Shown here one piece after another: positions 1 through 9,665 of a stretch of 64,000 nucleotides of DNA. The position numbers and the translations under genes were made by a program. Positions within the stretch are counted from its first letter, which is position 1. The number at the start of each line of letters is the position of its first letter. Source of the stretch: Paracoccus sp. R12_2 (GTDB taxonomy: Bacteria > Pseudomonadota > Alphaproteobacteria > Rhodobacterales > Rhodobacteraceae); contig NZ_JAGHRA010000002.1 of NCBI RefSeq assembly GCF_017744015.1, positions 62,001 through 126,000 of the forward strand, in the 5' to 3' direction. The notes beneath the pieces are model-generated. The model worked only from the letters and a program-made list of their open reading frames with translations. It was not told the DNA's origin and did no database searches.

Positions 1-1
1 G

Positions 2-583
2 GGGGCCGCGCTGGTGCTGGGCGAACCTGTGGGCTGGCGCCGCTGGAGTTCGATCATCGTCGGGCTCATTGGCGTGATGATGATCGTGCGGCCCGGCACC
101 GATGCCTTTCAGCCAGGGTCGGTTCTGGCCCTGGTGGCGGTGGTCGCGCTGGCGGTGCGCGATCTGGTGACGCGGCAACTGCCCGCACGGATCGGCTCGG
201 GGTTGCTGACCGCTTCGGCCTTTGGGGCGATGTCCGTGGCAGGCGCGGTTCTGGTCCTGATCGGCGGGCAAAGCATGGTGATGCCGAACCCGGTCGAAGC
301 CGGGATGATGGCTGTCTCGCTGGGGTTCGGGTTGCTGGGATACATGACCATGGTGATCGCCACACGGATCGGCGAGATCGGCGCGATCGCACCGTTCCGC
401 TATTCGCGTCTGATCTTTGCGATCATCCTGGGTGTGCTTGTCTTTTCCGAAAGACCGGATGGCTGGACTTTGGCCGGGGCGGCGATCATCGCGTTCGCCG
501 GGGGCTATGCGATGTGGCGCGAGGCAAGGCTGCGCCGCCGACCGCGCCGCACACCCGCCGGCAGCCTGACCCGACCGGGCTGA
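2..583 (+). CDS. DMT/EamA-family permease, C-terminal part
   Basis: The reading frame is open to the left edge, so the true start lies outside the window. The visible part holds about six hydrophobic segments separated by short polar loops, ending in a basic tail rich in Arg. The glycine- and alanine-rich helices and the repeated LGEP/VFSERP-type turns after membrane segments are typical of EamA (drug/metabolite transporter) proteins. These are inner-membrane exporters of small metabolites. The substrate cannot be told from sequence. It ends 28 bases before the convergent prpE gene. Confidence 0.75.
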   Translation, partial: GAALVLGEPVGWRRWSSIIVGLIGVMMIVRPGTDAFQPGSVLALVAVVALAVRDLVTRQLPARIGSGLLTASAFGAMSVAGAVLVLIGGQSMVMPNPVEAGMMAVSLGFGLLGYMTMVIATRIGEIGAIAPFRYSRLIFAIILGVLVFSERPDGWTLAGAAIIAFAGGYAMWREARLRRRPRRTPAGSLTRPG

Positions 584-610
584 GGCGCGCGGGCGGGCAG
601 TGCGCCGGTC

Positions 611-2500
611 TCAGGCTTTCGGATAGCCGATGCCCTTCAATGCGGTCCTGATCTCGTCCAGGATCGCCGGGTCGTCGATCGTGGCGGGTGTCCTGAAATC
701 CTCGCCATCCGCGATCTTGACCATCGTGGCGCGCAGGATCTTGCCCGACCGGGTCTTGGGCAGACGGTCCACCACGCAGGCCAGCTTGAAGGCCGCGACC
801 GGACCGATCTGGTCGCGCACGCGGGCGACGACCTCGCGCAGCACCTGGTCGTCGGGCGTTTCCACGCCTTTCTTGAGACACAGGAATCCCAGCGGCGTCT
901 GTCCCTTCAGGCTGTCCGCGACGCCGATGACCGCGCACTCGGCGACGGCCGGATGACCCGACAGCACCTCTTCCATCGCGCCGGTGGACAGGCGGTGCCC
1001 GGCGACATTGATGACGTCGTCGGTGCGCGCCATGATGTAAAGATACCCGTCCTTGTCGACATAGCCCGCATCGCCGGTTTCGTAGTAACCGGGAAAGTGG
1101 TCCAGATAGGCCCTGCGGAACCGGTCTTCGGCGTTCCACAGCGAGGGCAGCGTGCCCGGCGGCAGCGGCAGCCTGATCGCGATGGCGCCAAGCGTTCCGG
1201 GTTCGACCGGATGCCCGGCCTCGTCCAGAACCTGCACGTCATAGCCGGGCATCGCGACCGAAGGGCTGCCTTTCTTGATCGGCATCTTTTCGATCCCGAA
1301 CGGATTGGCGGCGATGGCCCAGCCCGTTTCGGTTTGCCACCAGTGATCGATCACCGGCAGATGCAGCTGATCTTCCAGCCACTGGATCGTGTCCGGATCG
1401 GCGCGTTCCCCGGCCAGGAATACCGCCTGCAGGCTGGACAGATCATAGTCCCGGATCAGTTCACCCTTCGGATCCTCGCGCTTGACGGCGCGGATCGCGG
1501 TCGGCGCGGTAAAGAAGGATTTCACCCCATGATCCTGGATCACCCGCCAGAACGTGCCGGCATCGGGTGTGCCGACGGGTTTTCCCTCGAAAACGATGGT
1601 GGTGGCACCCGCGATCAGCGGGCCATAGCAGATATAGCTGTGGCCCACGACCCAGCCGACATCGGACGCCGCCCAGAAGACATCGCCGGCATCGACGCCG
1701 TAGATGCTCCTCATCGTCCAGTTCAGCGCGACCAGATGGCCGGCAGTGTGGCGGATCACGCCTTTCGGCTGGCCGGTCGTGCCGGACGTATAAAGGACAT
1801 AGGCCGGGTGGTTGCCTTCGACCGGCACGCAATTTGCGGGGGCGACGCCGTGCTGGAATTCGTGCCAGGCCACATCGCGGCCCGGTGTCAGCCCGGCGAC
1901 TTCCTGTTCCCGCTGAAAGATGACGCAGAAATCGGGCTTGTGCCTGGCCTCGTCGATGGCGGCGTCCAGCAACGGCTTGTAGTGGATCACCCGTCCCGGC
2001 TCCAGCCCGCAGGACGCTGCAATGATCGCCTTGGGCTGTGCGTCGTCGATCCGGACGGCCAGTTCATGCGCGGCAAAGCCGCCGAACACGACCGAGTGGA
2101 TCGCCCCCAGCCGGGCACAGGCCAGCATCGCCTCCAGCGCCTCGGGGATCATCGGCATGTAGATGATCACGCGGTCGCCCTTTTCGATACCCTTGGCGCG
2201 CAGCGCGCCGGCAAGGCTGGCCACGCGTGACTGCAATTCGCGAAAGGTGATGCCGCGGGTTGAGTGGGTGATCGGGCTGTCATGGATGATCGCCAGCTGA
2301 TCGCCGCGCCCGGCCTCGACATGGCGATCGACCGCGTTCCAGCAGGTATTCACCATGCCGTCGGCAAACCATTCGCCCACCGGCCCCTGATCGAAATAGG
2401 CCCTGCTGGGGGGGCTGTCCCAGTCGATCCTGTCCGCGGCCTGCATCCAGAAACCTTCCGGATCGGATTTCCAGCCGTCATAGATGTCGCTGTATGCCAT
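611..2500 (-). CDS. prpE: Propionyl-CoA synthetase (acyl-CoA ligase)
   Basis: This cytoplasmic enzyme activates propionate (and probably acetate) to the acyl-CoA through an acyl-adenylate. The 629-residue length and the N-terminus MAYSDIYDGWKSDPEGFW fit PrpE rather than the longer acetyl-CoA synthetases. The AMP-binding signature YTSGTTGQPKGV is in the middle, and the C-terminal KTRSGKILR motif carries the catalytic lysine (about K587) that is acetylated in this family. I chose the ATG at 2500 because a GGAGG box lies just upstream, although the frame stays open further. Two TTTGCAAA motifs lie 120-180 bases upstream and suggest control by a short-chain acyl-CoA regulator. Confidence 0.9.
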   Translation of the reverse strand: MAYSDIYDGWKSDPEGFWMQAADRIDWDSPPSRAYFDQGPVGEWFADGMVNTCWNAVDRHVEAGRGDQLAIIHDSPITHSTRGITFRELQSRVASLAGALRAKGIEKGDRVIIYMPMIPEALEAMLACARLGAIHSVVFGGFAAHELAVRIDDAQPKAIIAASCGLEPGRVIHYKPLLDAAIDEARHKPDFCVIFQREQEVAGLTPGRDVAWHEFQHGVAPANCVPVEGNHPAYVLYTSGTTGQPKGVIRHTAGHLVALNWTMRSIYGVDAGDVFWAASDVGWVVGHSYICYGPLIAGATTIVFEGKPVGTPDAGTFWRVIQDHGVKSFFTAPTAIRAVKREDPKGELIRDYDLSSLQAVFLAGERADPDTIQWLEDQLHLPVIDHWWQTETGWAIAANPFGIEKMPIKKGSPSVAMPGYDVQVLDEAGHPVEPGTLGAIAIRLPLPPGTLPSLWNAEDRFRRAYLDHFPGYYETGDAGYVDKDGYLYIMARTDDVINVAGHRLSTGAMEEVLSGHPAVAECAVIGVADSLKGQTPLGFLCLKKGVETPDDQVLREVVARVRDQIGPVAAFKLACVVDRLPKTRSGKILRATMVKIADGEDFRTPATIDDPAILDEIRTALKGIGYPKA

Positions 2501-2620
2501 CTTATGCCCCCTCCTTGACGCTGCCCGAAGTGTTACGGGGCGGTCAGGCCGTCGCGCAACAGTGTTAGCGGGATCGGAAACGGGGCCGCGACGAAAATTC
2601 GCTAAACATGCCGGGCAAAG

Positions 2621-2676
2621 TTTGCAAACAGCGCGGCGCTGCAAAATCGGCTTCGCGCCGCGCCGGAGTTTGCAAA
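2621..2676. promoter_or_regulatory. Paired TTTGCAAA sites upstream of prpE
   Basis: Two exact copies of the palindrome TTTGCAAA lie at 2621-2628 and 2669-2676, with a partial TGCAAAA at 2640-2646 between them. The ScfR family (RamB of actinobacteria, PccR of Rhodobacter) recognises TTTGCAAA half-sites at acetate and propionate genes. The position ahead of prpE makes this a plausible operator. Binding itself is an inference. Confidence 0.6.
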
Positions 2677-2693
2677 AACACCCGTGATCGCGT

Positions 2694-2734
2694 GTCAGAA
2701 GCGGCGTGGGTGATTCGCTCGCGCCGCTTCTGAC
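2694..2734. terminator. 13-bp perfect hairpin after maeB
   Basis: Arms at 2694-2706 and 2722-2734 are exact reverse complements (GTCAGAAGCGGCG) around a 15-base loop. It sits just past the maeB stop, on the side from which maeB transcription arrives. There is no T-run, so it may stop transcription poorly or act as an mRNA 3' stabiliser. Confidence 0.5.
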
Positions 2735-2739
2735 GTGGG

Positions 2740-5019
2740 TCAACTGTAATGGGCGACGGGGGTTCCTGCCAGCACGCTCATGTTCAAGAGACCGCGCGTC
2801 GTGATCGACGGTGTCACGATATGGGCGCGGTTGCCCATTCCCATCAGGATCGGGCCGACTTCCAGACCATTGGCGCGCATCTTCAGCGCGTTGCGCACAC
2901 CCGATGCGGCGTCCGTGCCCGGGAAGACCAAAACATTCGCCGCACCTTCCAGCCGCGAGCCGGGGAAGATCCGTTCGCGCAGTGCAGGGTCCAGCGCCGC
3001 ATCGACGTGCATTTCGCCGTCATACATGAAGTCCGGCTCGCGCGCGTCCAGCAGCGCCAGCGCATCGCGCATCTTGCGGCCCGTATAGGTGTCGAGGTTG
3101 CCGAACTGCGAATGGGCGCACAGCGCGATCTTGGGCGTCAGGCCGAAGCGGCGGACATGGCGCGCGGCACCCAGCACGGTTTCCATGATCTCTTCTGGCG
3201 TGGGGTCGTTGTGGCACTGCGTGTCGGCAATAAACAACGGCCCGTCTTCAAGAATGATCATCGACAAGGCGCCGACCGGATGCAGCCCGCCGCGTGCAAG
3301 CACCTGGCTGATATATTGCAGATGCCAATTATACTGGCCGAACGTGCCGCAGATCAGGCTGTCGGCCTCGCCCCGGTGAACCATCACGGCGGCGATGGCG
3401 GTGGTGTTGGTGCGCATGATCGCCCGGGCGATGTCTGGGCTGACGCCGCGCCGCGCCATCAGTTGGTGATATGTCTCCCAATAATCGCGATAGCGGGGAT
3501 CGTTCTCGGGGTTCACGATCTCGAAATCCTTGTCGGGACGGATCGGCAGTCCGGCGCGTTCGGCGCGGGTCGAGATGACATCGGGACGGCCGATCAGGAT
3601 CGGCACGTCGGTTGTCTCTTCCAGCATCGCGTTGGCGGCGCGCAGCACGCGTTCGTCCTCGCCTTCGGCGAAGACCAGCCGGCGCTGCGACGTGGCCGCT
3701 GCTTCGAAGACCGGGCGCATGATCAGCGCCGAACGGAAGACCGACCCGTCCAGATTGCGCTTGTAGGCGTCCAGATCCTTGATCGGGCGGGTCGCTACGC
3801 CCGATTCCATCGCCGCGCGCGCGACCGAGCTGGACACGATGCCGACAAGACGCGGATCGAACGGTTTGGGGATCAGGTAATCAGCCCCGAAAGTCAGCGT
3901 CTCGCCGCGATAGGCCGCGGCGGCCTCGGCGGCGGTGGTGGCGCGCGCCAGGGCCGCGATGCCTTCGACGCAGGCGATCTCCATCTCGTCGTTGATGGTC
4001 GTTGCGCCGACATCCAGGGCGCCACGGAAGATGAACGGGAAACACAGAACATTGTTGACCTGGTTCGGAAAGTCGCTGCGGCCGGTGGCGATGATCGCAT
4101 CGGGCGCGACGCTGCGCACATCGTCGGGCAGGATTTCCGGCGTGGGATTGGCAAGCGCGAAGATGATCGGACGTTCGGCCATTTTCTGGACCATTTCGGG
4201 CTTCAGTACCCCCGGTCCCGAAAGCCCAAGGAACAGGTCCGCACCGCCGATCACCTCGGTCAGGGTCCGCAGGTCGCTGGCTTGCGCGAACTCGGACTTC
4301 TGCGGGTTCATGTCTTCGACCCGGCCTTCATGCACCAGCCCGTGAATGTCGCACAGCCAGACATTCTCTCGCTTGACGCCCAGCTTCAGCAGCATGTTCA
4401 GGCAGGCGATTCCAGCCGCCCCGCCGCCGGTCGAGACGACCTTGATATCCTCGAACGTCTTGCCAGCCACGCGCAGCGCGTTCGTGGCGGCGGCGCCGAC
4501 GACGATAGCGGTGCCGTGCTGGTCGTCGTGAAAGACCGGGATGTTCATCCGTTCGCGGCACAGCTTCTCGACGATGAAACAGTCTGGCGCCTTGATGTCT
4601 TCCAGATTGATCGCACCGAAGGTCGGTTCCAGCGCGCAGACGATATCGGCAAGTTTCTCGGGATCGGACTGGTCCACCTCGATGTCGAAGCAGTCGATAT
4701 TCGCGAACTTCTTGAACAGGACCGCCTTGCCCTCCATCACCGGCTTGGAGGCGGCGGCGCCGATATTGCCCAGGCCAAGCACGGCTGTGCCGTTCGACAC
4801 CACGGCGACCAGGTTTCCGCGCGCGGTATAGCGGCTGGCGGTTGCCGGATCGGCCTTGATTTCCAGGCAGGCTTCGGCGACGCCCGGTGAATAGGCGCGG
4901 CTGAGATCGCGTCCATTCGCCAGCGGCTTCGTCGCCCGGATCTCGAGTTTGCCGGGCCGCGGAAATTCGTGATAATCCAGTGCCGCCTGACGCGCGTTGT
5001 CCTGCCTGCGATCTTCCAT
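2740..5019 (-). CDS. maeB: NADP-dependent malic enzyme with phosphotransacetylase-like domain
   Basis: This enzyme decarboxylates malate to pyruvate and makes NADPH, linking the TCA cycle to gluconeogenic and biosynthetic precursors. The 759-residue protein has the MaeB layout. Residues 1 to about 430 are the malic enzyme part, with the [12 protein letters not shown] start region, FHDDQHGTA and the nucleotide-binding [19 protein letters not shown]. The remainder is a phosphotransacetylase-like domain that in this family regulates activity through acetyl-CoA rather than making acetyl phosphate. The start is 130 bases from the divergent cdd gene. The neighbouring prpE suggests a shared role in using short-chain acids. 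Confidence 0.93.
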   Translation of the reverse strand: MEDRRQDNARQAALDYHEFPRPGKLEIRATKPLANGRDLSRAYSPGVAEACLEIKADPATASRYTARGNLVAVVSNGTAVLGLGNIGAAASKPVMEGKAVLFKKFANIDCFDIEVDQSDPEKLADIVCALEPTFGAINLEDIKAPDCFIVEKLCRERMNIPVFHDDQHGTAIVVGAAATNALRVAGKTFEDIKVVSTGGGAAGIACLNMLLKLGVKRENVWLCDIHGLVHEGRVEDMNPQKSEFAQASDLRTLTEVIGGADLFLGLSGPGVLKPEMVQKMAERPIIFALANPTPEILPDDVRSVAPDAIIATGRSDFPNQVNNVLCFPFIFRGALDVGATTINDEMEIACVEGIAALARATTAAEAAAAYRGETLTFGADYLIPKPFDPRLVGIVSSSVARAAMESGVATRPIKDLDAYKRNLDGSVFRSALIMRPVFEAAATSQRRLVFAEGEDERVLRAANAMLEETTDVPILIGRPDVISTRAERAGLPIRPDKDFEIVNPENDPRYRDYWETYHQLMARRGVSPDIARAIMRTNTTAIAAVMVHRGEADSLICGTFGQYNWHLQYISQVLARGGLHPVGALSMIILEDGPLFIADTQCHNDPTPEEIMETVLGAARHVRRFGLTPKIALCAHSQFGNLDTYTGRKMRDALALLDAREPDFMYDGEMHVDAALDPALRERIFPGSRLEGAANVLVFPGTDAASGVRNALKMRANGLEVGPILMGMGNRAHIVTPSITTRGLLNMSVLAGTPVAHYS

Positions 5020-5149
5020 CCTTGCCCCTCCGTCTGGGAATTTAGTTCACCGTTAAACCATTTCTTGGACAAGGAACAGGCGGCTTCGGCTTGCGTTGGT
5101 GCCGCCCAAGGCGCAAAACTGCCATCATCGACCGGAAAGAGGGTAAGCC

Positions 5150-5545
5150 ATGTCACTTCTGGATGCGGCGCGAGAGGTTCGCGAAATGGCCTATGTGCCC
5201 TATTCGCGGTTCAAGGTCGGGGCGGCGGTGCGCGGCCCGTCCGGCGCCATCTATCGCGGCTGCAATGTCGAAAACGTGGCCTATCCGGAAGGCACCTGCG
5301 CCGAGGCTGGGGCGATTGCCGCCATGGTCGCGGCGGGCGAGACCGAACTGGTCGAGGTGGTGGTGATCGCGGACAGCCCGTCTCCGGTTCCTCCCTGCGG
5401 GGGGTGCCGGCAGAAGCTGGCCGAGTTCGGGCGTCATGACACGCCGGTTCTGCTGGCGACGATCGATGGTGCGACCCTGGCGACGACGATCGGTGAATTG
5501 CTGCCCGGCCGCTTCGACGCAGGCCATATGAGCAAGGCCGAATGA
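5150..5545 (+). CDS. cdd: Cytidine deaminase
   Basis: It deaminates cytidine and deoxycytidine to uridine and deoxyuridine in pyrimidine salvage. At 131 residues it is the short homotetrameric type. The zinc site is complete: TCAEAGAI supplies one Cys and the catalytic Glu, and PCGGCRQKL supplies the other two Cys ligands. It is the first gene of a five-gene salvage operon, and its last four bases (ATGA) overlap the start of deoA. The promoter should lie in the 130-base gap shared with the divergent maeB. Confidence 0.93.
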   Translation: MSLLDAAREVREMAYVPYSRFKVGAAVRGPSGAIYRGCNVENVAYPEGTCAEAGAIAAMVAAGETELVEVVVIADSPSPVPPCGGCRQKLAEFGRHDTPVLLATIDGATLATTIGELLPGRFDAGHMSKAE

Positions 5546-6825
5546 CAGATCCGCGCGCGGTCATAGCGGCCATTCGCGATGGCCGGGGTCTGGACGGGCC
5601 GGGCGCGTCGCTGATCGCGCAGGGGCTGGCCGACGGGTCGGTCAGCGATGCGCAGGCGGGCGCCTTTGCGATGGCGGTGCTGACGCGGGGTGCGGGCGAC
5701 AACGGCCGCGTGGCGCTGACCCGCGCGATGCGGGATTCCGGTCATGTGATGCGCTGGGAACTGCCGGGTCCGGTGCTGGACAAGCATTCGACCGGCGGCA
5801 TCGGAGACACGGTCAGCCTGATCCTGGCGCCGCTTCTGGCGGCAGGCGGGGTCTATGTGCCGATGATCTCGGGGCGGGGGCTGGGTCACACCGGCGGCAC
5901 GCTGGACAAGCTGGAAGCGATCCCGGGCTATATTTGCGATCAATCCGAGGAACAGTTTCGCCGGATTGTTGAAAACGTCGGTTGTGCGATCGTTGCTGCG
6001 ACCGCCGATTTCGCGCCTGCGGATCGCCGACTTTATGCGATCCGGGACGAATCGGCCACGGTCGAATCGATCGACCTGATCACCGCCTCGATCCTGTCGA
6101 AAAAGCTGGCGGCGGGGCTGGATGCGCTGGTGCTGGACGTTAAGGCGGGGTCGGGTGCCTTCCTGAAGAAGCCCGACAGCAGCGACCGGCTGGCACGCGC
6201 ATTGGTGCAGACCGCGAATGGCGCGGGCTGCCGCAGCTCGGCGCTGATTTCGGACATGGACCAGCCGCTGGCGCGCAGCGCCGGAAATGCGCTGGAAGTC
6301 GCCGAGGCGATCCGCGTCCTTCGCGGCGAAGGCGGCGCGCTGCGCGATCTGACGCTGGAACTGGCGGCCGAATGTCTGCGTCTGGTCGGCCGGGACCCGG
6401 ATGGTCTTGCAGGCCTGATCGAGTCGGGCGCGGCGGCCGAGACCTTTGGTCTGATGGTTGCCGCGCAGGGCGGGCCGCACGACCTGCTGGACCGGCCCGA
6501 CGCGTATCTTGAAACAGCCCCTGTCATTCGTCCGGTTCCGGTCGGGCAGGGCGCGGTCGCGGGGATCGACGTGACCGCGCTGGGACACGCCATTGTCGCG
6601 CTTGGCGGCGGGCGGGTCCGCGCTGGTGAAAGGATCGATCATCGCGTGGGTCTGAGCGCGTTGGCCAAGTTGGGCGAACCGGTCGGATCGGACAGGCCCG
6701 TGGCGATGGTTCATGCCGCCGACGAGACTGCTGCGGGTATCGCCATTGCCGCCGTGCAGGCCGCCTACAGGATTGGTGAACCCGCCGTGGCGGGTCCGCT
6801 GGTCCGTGACAGGATCAGTGCATGA
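5542..6825 (+). CDS. deoA: Thymidine phosphorylase
   Basis: It cleaves thymidine and deoxyuridine with phosphate to the free base and deoxyribose-1-phosphate. The 427-residue length is usual. Visible family motifs are DKHSTGGIGDTVSL near residue 80, GRGLGHTGGTLDKLEAIPGY after it, and the phosphate/sugar-binding LDVKAGSGAFLKK near residue 195. The start overlaps the cdd stop by four bases and the stop overlaps the deoB start by four, which indicates translational coupling. Its sugar product is the substrate of the next gene product, DeoB. Confidence 0.93.
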   Translation: MTDPRAVIAAIRDGRGLDGPGASLIAQGLADGSVSDAQAGAFAMAVLTRGAGDNGRVALTRAMRDSGHVMRWELPGPVLDKHSTGGIGDTVSLILAPLLAAGGVYVPMISGRGLGHTGGTLDKLEAIPGYICDQSEEQFRRIVENVGCAIVAATADFAPADRRLYAIRDESATVESIDLITASILSKKLAAGLDALVLDVKAGSGAFLKKPDSSDRLARALVQTANGAGCRSSALISDMDQPLARSAGNALEVAEAIRVLRGEGGALRDLTLELAAECLRLVGRDPDGLAGLIESGAAAETFGLMVAAQGGPHDLLDRPDAYLETAPVIRPVPVGQGAVAGIDVTALGHAIVALGGGRVRAGERIDHRVGLSALAKLGEPVGSDRPVAMVHAADETAAGIAIAAVQAAYRIGEPAVAGPLVRDRISA

Positions 6826-8009
6826 CCCGAAACCGCGCCTTCCTGATCGTCATGGACAGTGTCGGCATCGGCGGGGCGCCGGATGCCGGGCAGTTTTTCA
6901 ACAATGATACGCCCGATACCGGCGCGAATACCGTCGGCCACATCGCCCAGGCGCAGACACTGCACCTGCCCAATCTGGATCGTCTGGGACTTGGCGCGGC
7001 GATCCGGCTTGCCTCGGGGCTGGACGCGCCGGGGCTGACGGCGGCCGCAGAAGGGTTATGGGGCGGCGCGACAGAGATTTCGCCCGGCAAGGATACGCCA
7101 TCCGGTCATTGGGAAATCGCCGGCGTGCCGGTGCCGTGGGAATGGACCTGTTTTCCGAAGACCGTCCCGGCCTTTCCCGACGCGGTGACTGCGCGCATCT
7201 GCGAACTGGCCGGAACCCAGGGCATTCTGGGCAATTGCCATGCATCGGGAACCCAGGTGATCGAGGATTTCGGGGCCGAACATCTCAGGACCGGCTGGCC
7301 GATCTGCTATACTTCGGTCGATAGCGTGCTGCAGATCGCCGCACATCAGGATCATTTCGGCCTGGATCGCCTGATCGCGCTGTGCGAGGGGCTGGCGCCG
7401 ATGTTGCATCAGATGCGCGTGGGCCGCGTCATCGCGCGGCCGTTCCTGGGTGAACGACCGGGCGAATTCAGCCGCACGCCCCATCGCCGCGACTTCGCCA
7501 TCGCACCGCCCGCGGACACGATTCTGGACATTGCTGCCGGCGCCGGGCGCGTGACGCATGCCGTCGGCAAGATCGGCGATATTTTCAGCCATCGTGGCAT
7601 CACGCATCTGCACAAGGGAAAGTCCGACGCCGATCTGGCCGATCACCTTCTGCGATTGGGGCGCGAGGCCGAACGCGGCAGCCTGACATTTGCCAATTTC
7701 GTCGAATTTGACACCAATTTCGGCCATCGCCGCGACATTCCCGGCTACGCCACACAGCTGGAATGGTTCGACAGCGTGGCGGGCCGGTTCATGGACTTGC
7801 TTGGGCCGGGCGATCTGGCGATCTTCACTGCTGATCACGGCAACGATCCATCCTGGACCGGCACCGACCACACGCGCGAACGGGTGCCGGTGCTGGGCTT
7901 CGGCCTTGGGGCGCGGGGGATCGGGCTGGTCGGCTTCAGCGATATCGGCGCTTCGATCATGGCGCATCTGGAACTGCCCGCGCCGCAAAATGGAAAGTCT
8001 TTTATTTGA
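6822..8009 (+). CDS. deoB: Phosphopentomutase
   Basis: It interconverts (deoxy)ribose-1-phosphate and the 5-phosphate, passing the sugar to central metabolism. It is a 395-residue member of the alkaline-phosphatase-like metalloenzyme family. Metal-binding motifs are visible at both ends: the N-terminal MDSVGIGGAPDA, and the C-terminal TADHGNDPSWTGTDHTRE, which provides Asp and His ligands. The deoxyribose-5-phosphate it makes needs DeoC, which is not in this operon but lies at 52973-53920. It overlaps deoA by four bases. Confidence 0.93.
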   Translation: MTRNRAFLIVMDSVGIGGAPDAGQFFNNDTPDTGANTVGHIAQAQTLHLPNLDRLGLGAAIRLASGLDAPGLTAAAEGLWGGATEISPGKDTPSGHWEIAGVPVPWEWTCFPKTVPAFPDAVTARICELAGTQGILGNCHASGTQVIEDFGAEHLRTGWPICYTSVDSVLQIAAHQDHFGLDRLIALCEGLAPMLHQMRVGRVIARPFLGERPGEFSRTPHRRDFAIAPPADTILDIAAGAGRVTHAVGKIGDIFSHRGITHLHKGKSDADLADHLLRLGREAERGSLTFANFVEFDTNFGHRRDIPGYATQLEWFDSVAGRFMDLLGPGDLAIFTADHGNDPSWTGTDHTRERVPVLGFGLGARGIGLVGFSDIGASIMAHLELPAPQNGKSFI

Positions 8010-8965
8010 ACAAGATAGAACTTCATCTTCATCTGGAAGGCGCGGCGCCGCCGGATCTGGTCCGTGCGTTGGCCGCGGAAAAACATGCCGATCTGTCGAG
8101 GATCTTCGACGCGCGCGGACATTATGCCTATGACGGTTTCGACGATTTCCTGCGGGTCTATGAGGCCGCGACAAGCGTGTTGCAGACTCCGCGCGACTAT
8201 GCGCGGCTGCTGCGCGACGTGCTGGAACGCAGTGCCGAGCAGGGCGTGATCTATACCGAGCTTTTCGTCTCTCCGGAATTTTGTGGCGGTGGCGATCTGA
8301 CCGCTTGGCGCGACTATCTGGCAGCGATGGTCGAGGTCGCAGATCAGATGCGCGCCCACGGCATCGACAGCCGTGGCATCGTCACCTGCATCCGGCATTT
8401 CGGACCTGATCGTGCCAAGGCGTCGGCGTTGTGCGCGGCGGAAACCGCCGGGAACTGGATCACCGGATTTGGCATGGGTGGCGCGGAGGCCGTTGGAAAG
8501 GCGACCGATTATCGGTGGAGTTTCGATTGCGCGCGCGAGGCGGGACTGGGCCTGACCTGCCATGCCGGCGAATGGGGCGGGCCAGAAAGCATCCGGCAGG
8601 CTTTGGATCTGGGCGTGACGCGGCTGGGACACGGCGTCCGCGCGATCGAGGATGACGCGCTGGTCCGGGATCTGGTTGCGTGCGGCACCGTGCTGGAGGT
8701 CTGCCCCGGCTCGAACGTGGCGTTGGGGTTGTATCCTGACTGGTCGGTGCATCCGATCGCACGGCTGGCGGATGCCGGGGTCAAGGTGACCGTCTCGACC
8801 GATGACCCGCCGTTCTTCCACACGACCATGCGGCATGAATACGACCGGCTTGCCGATGCCTTCGGTTGGGGCGATGACGACTTCGCACAGATCAACCGAT
8901 GGGCCGTCGAAGCCGCGTTCTGCGATACGCCGACCCGCGACAGGCTGAGAAAGGAATTCCCGTGA
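8006..8965 (+). CDS. add: Adenosine deaminase
   Basis: It hydrolytically deaminates adenosine and deoxyadenosine to the inosine forms. The zinc-site motifs of the family are all present in the 319 residues: ELHLHLEGA at the N-terminus, [18 protein letters not shown], and STDDPPFF, whose Asp binds the metal. The start is a rare TTG at 8006 that overlaps the deoB stop (TTGA). No other start fits before the HLHLEGA motif. An adenine deaminase role is possible for some close relatives, but the operon of nucleoside genes favours adenosine. Confidence 0.87.
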   Translation: MNKIELHLHLEGAAPPDLVRALAAEKHADLSRIFDARGHYAYDGFDDFLRVYEAATSVLQTPRDYARLLRDVLERSAEQGVIYTELFVSPEFCGGGDLTAWRDYLAAMVEVADQMRAHGIDSRGIVTCIRHFGPDRAKASALCAAETAGNWITGFGMGGAEAVGKATDYRWSFDCAREAGLGLTCHAGEWGGPESIRQALDLGVTRLGHGVRAIEDDALVRDLVACGTVLEVCPGSNVALGLYPDWSVHPIARLADAGVKVTVSTDDPPFFHTTMRHEYDRLADAFGWGDDDFAQINRWAVEAAFCDTPTRDRLRKEFP

Positions 8966-9594
8966 CCGACCCGCATCTGACCATCATCACCCATCCGCTG
9001 GTCCAGCACAAGCTGACGATCATGCGTCAGAAGGAGGTCTCGACCGCCAGCTTCCGGCGGTTGTTGCGGGAGATCAGCCTGCTTCTGGCTTACGAGGTGA
9101 CGCGCGAACTGGAACTGACCACGACGACCATCGAGACCCCGCTGTGCCAGATGCAGGCGCCAACGCTGGAGGGCAAGAAGCTTGCTCTGATCTCGATCCT
9201 GCGGGCGGGCAACGGATTGCTGGACGGGATCCTTGAACTGATCCCGGCGGCGCGTGTCGGATTCGTCGGGCTTTACCGCGATCCCGAAACGCTGCAGCCG
9301 GTCGAATATTATTGCAAGGTGCCGGCGTTGGATCAGCGCATGACCATTGTCGTCGATCCGATGCTGGCAACCGGCAATTCCTCGGTCGCGGCCATCGACA
9401 TGCTGAAGGCGCGCGGGGCGAAAAACCTGCGTTTCCTGTGCCTTCTGGCCGCACCAGAAGGTGTTGCGCGAATGCGCGAGGCCCATCCCGACGTGCCGAT
9501 ATGGACCGCCGCGCTGGATGAACGCCTGGACGATCACGGCTATATCGTCCCGGGGCTGGGCGACGCCGGAGACAGGATGTTCGGCACCAAATAG
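8962..9594 (+). CDS. upp: Uracil phosphoribosyltransferase
   Basis: It joins uracil to PRPP to make UMP, so it recaptures the base released by DeoA. The 210-residue protein has the PRPP loop [10 protein letters not shown] and the uracil-binding C-terminus [17 protein letters not shown]. The chosen start is GTG at 8962, which overlaps the add stop as GTGA. The frame is open upstream, but a start there would overlap add heavily and add residues absent from the family. It is the last gene of the salvage operon. Confidence 0.93.
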   Translation: MTDPHLTIITHPLVQHKLTIMRQKEVSTASFRRLLREISLLLAYEVTRELELTTTTIETPLCQMQAPTLEGKKLALISILRAGNGLLDGILELIPAARVGFVGLYRDPETLQPVEYYCKVPALDQRMTIVVDPMLATGNSSVAAIDMLKARGAKNLRFLCLLAAPEGVARMREAHPDVPIWTAALDERLDDHGYIVPGLGDAGDRMFGTK

Positions 9595-9665
9595 CCCGGT
9601 CGTTAACCTGTGTTTCAGGCTTTTGGCCTAGGACTGGGCCAAATGGTCGAATCGCGGGTGGATGG

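Noticed and set aside
2749..4890. 713-residue open frame on the plus strand across maeB
   Set aside because: It is a shadow of maeB. It has no domain motif and is rich in Arg, His and Gln as expected from antisense GC-rich DNA.
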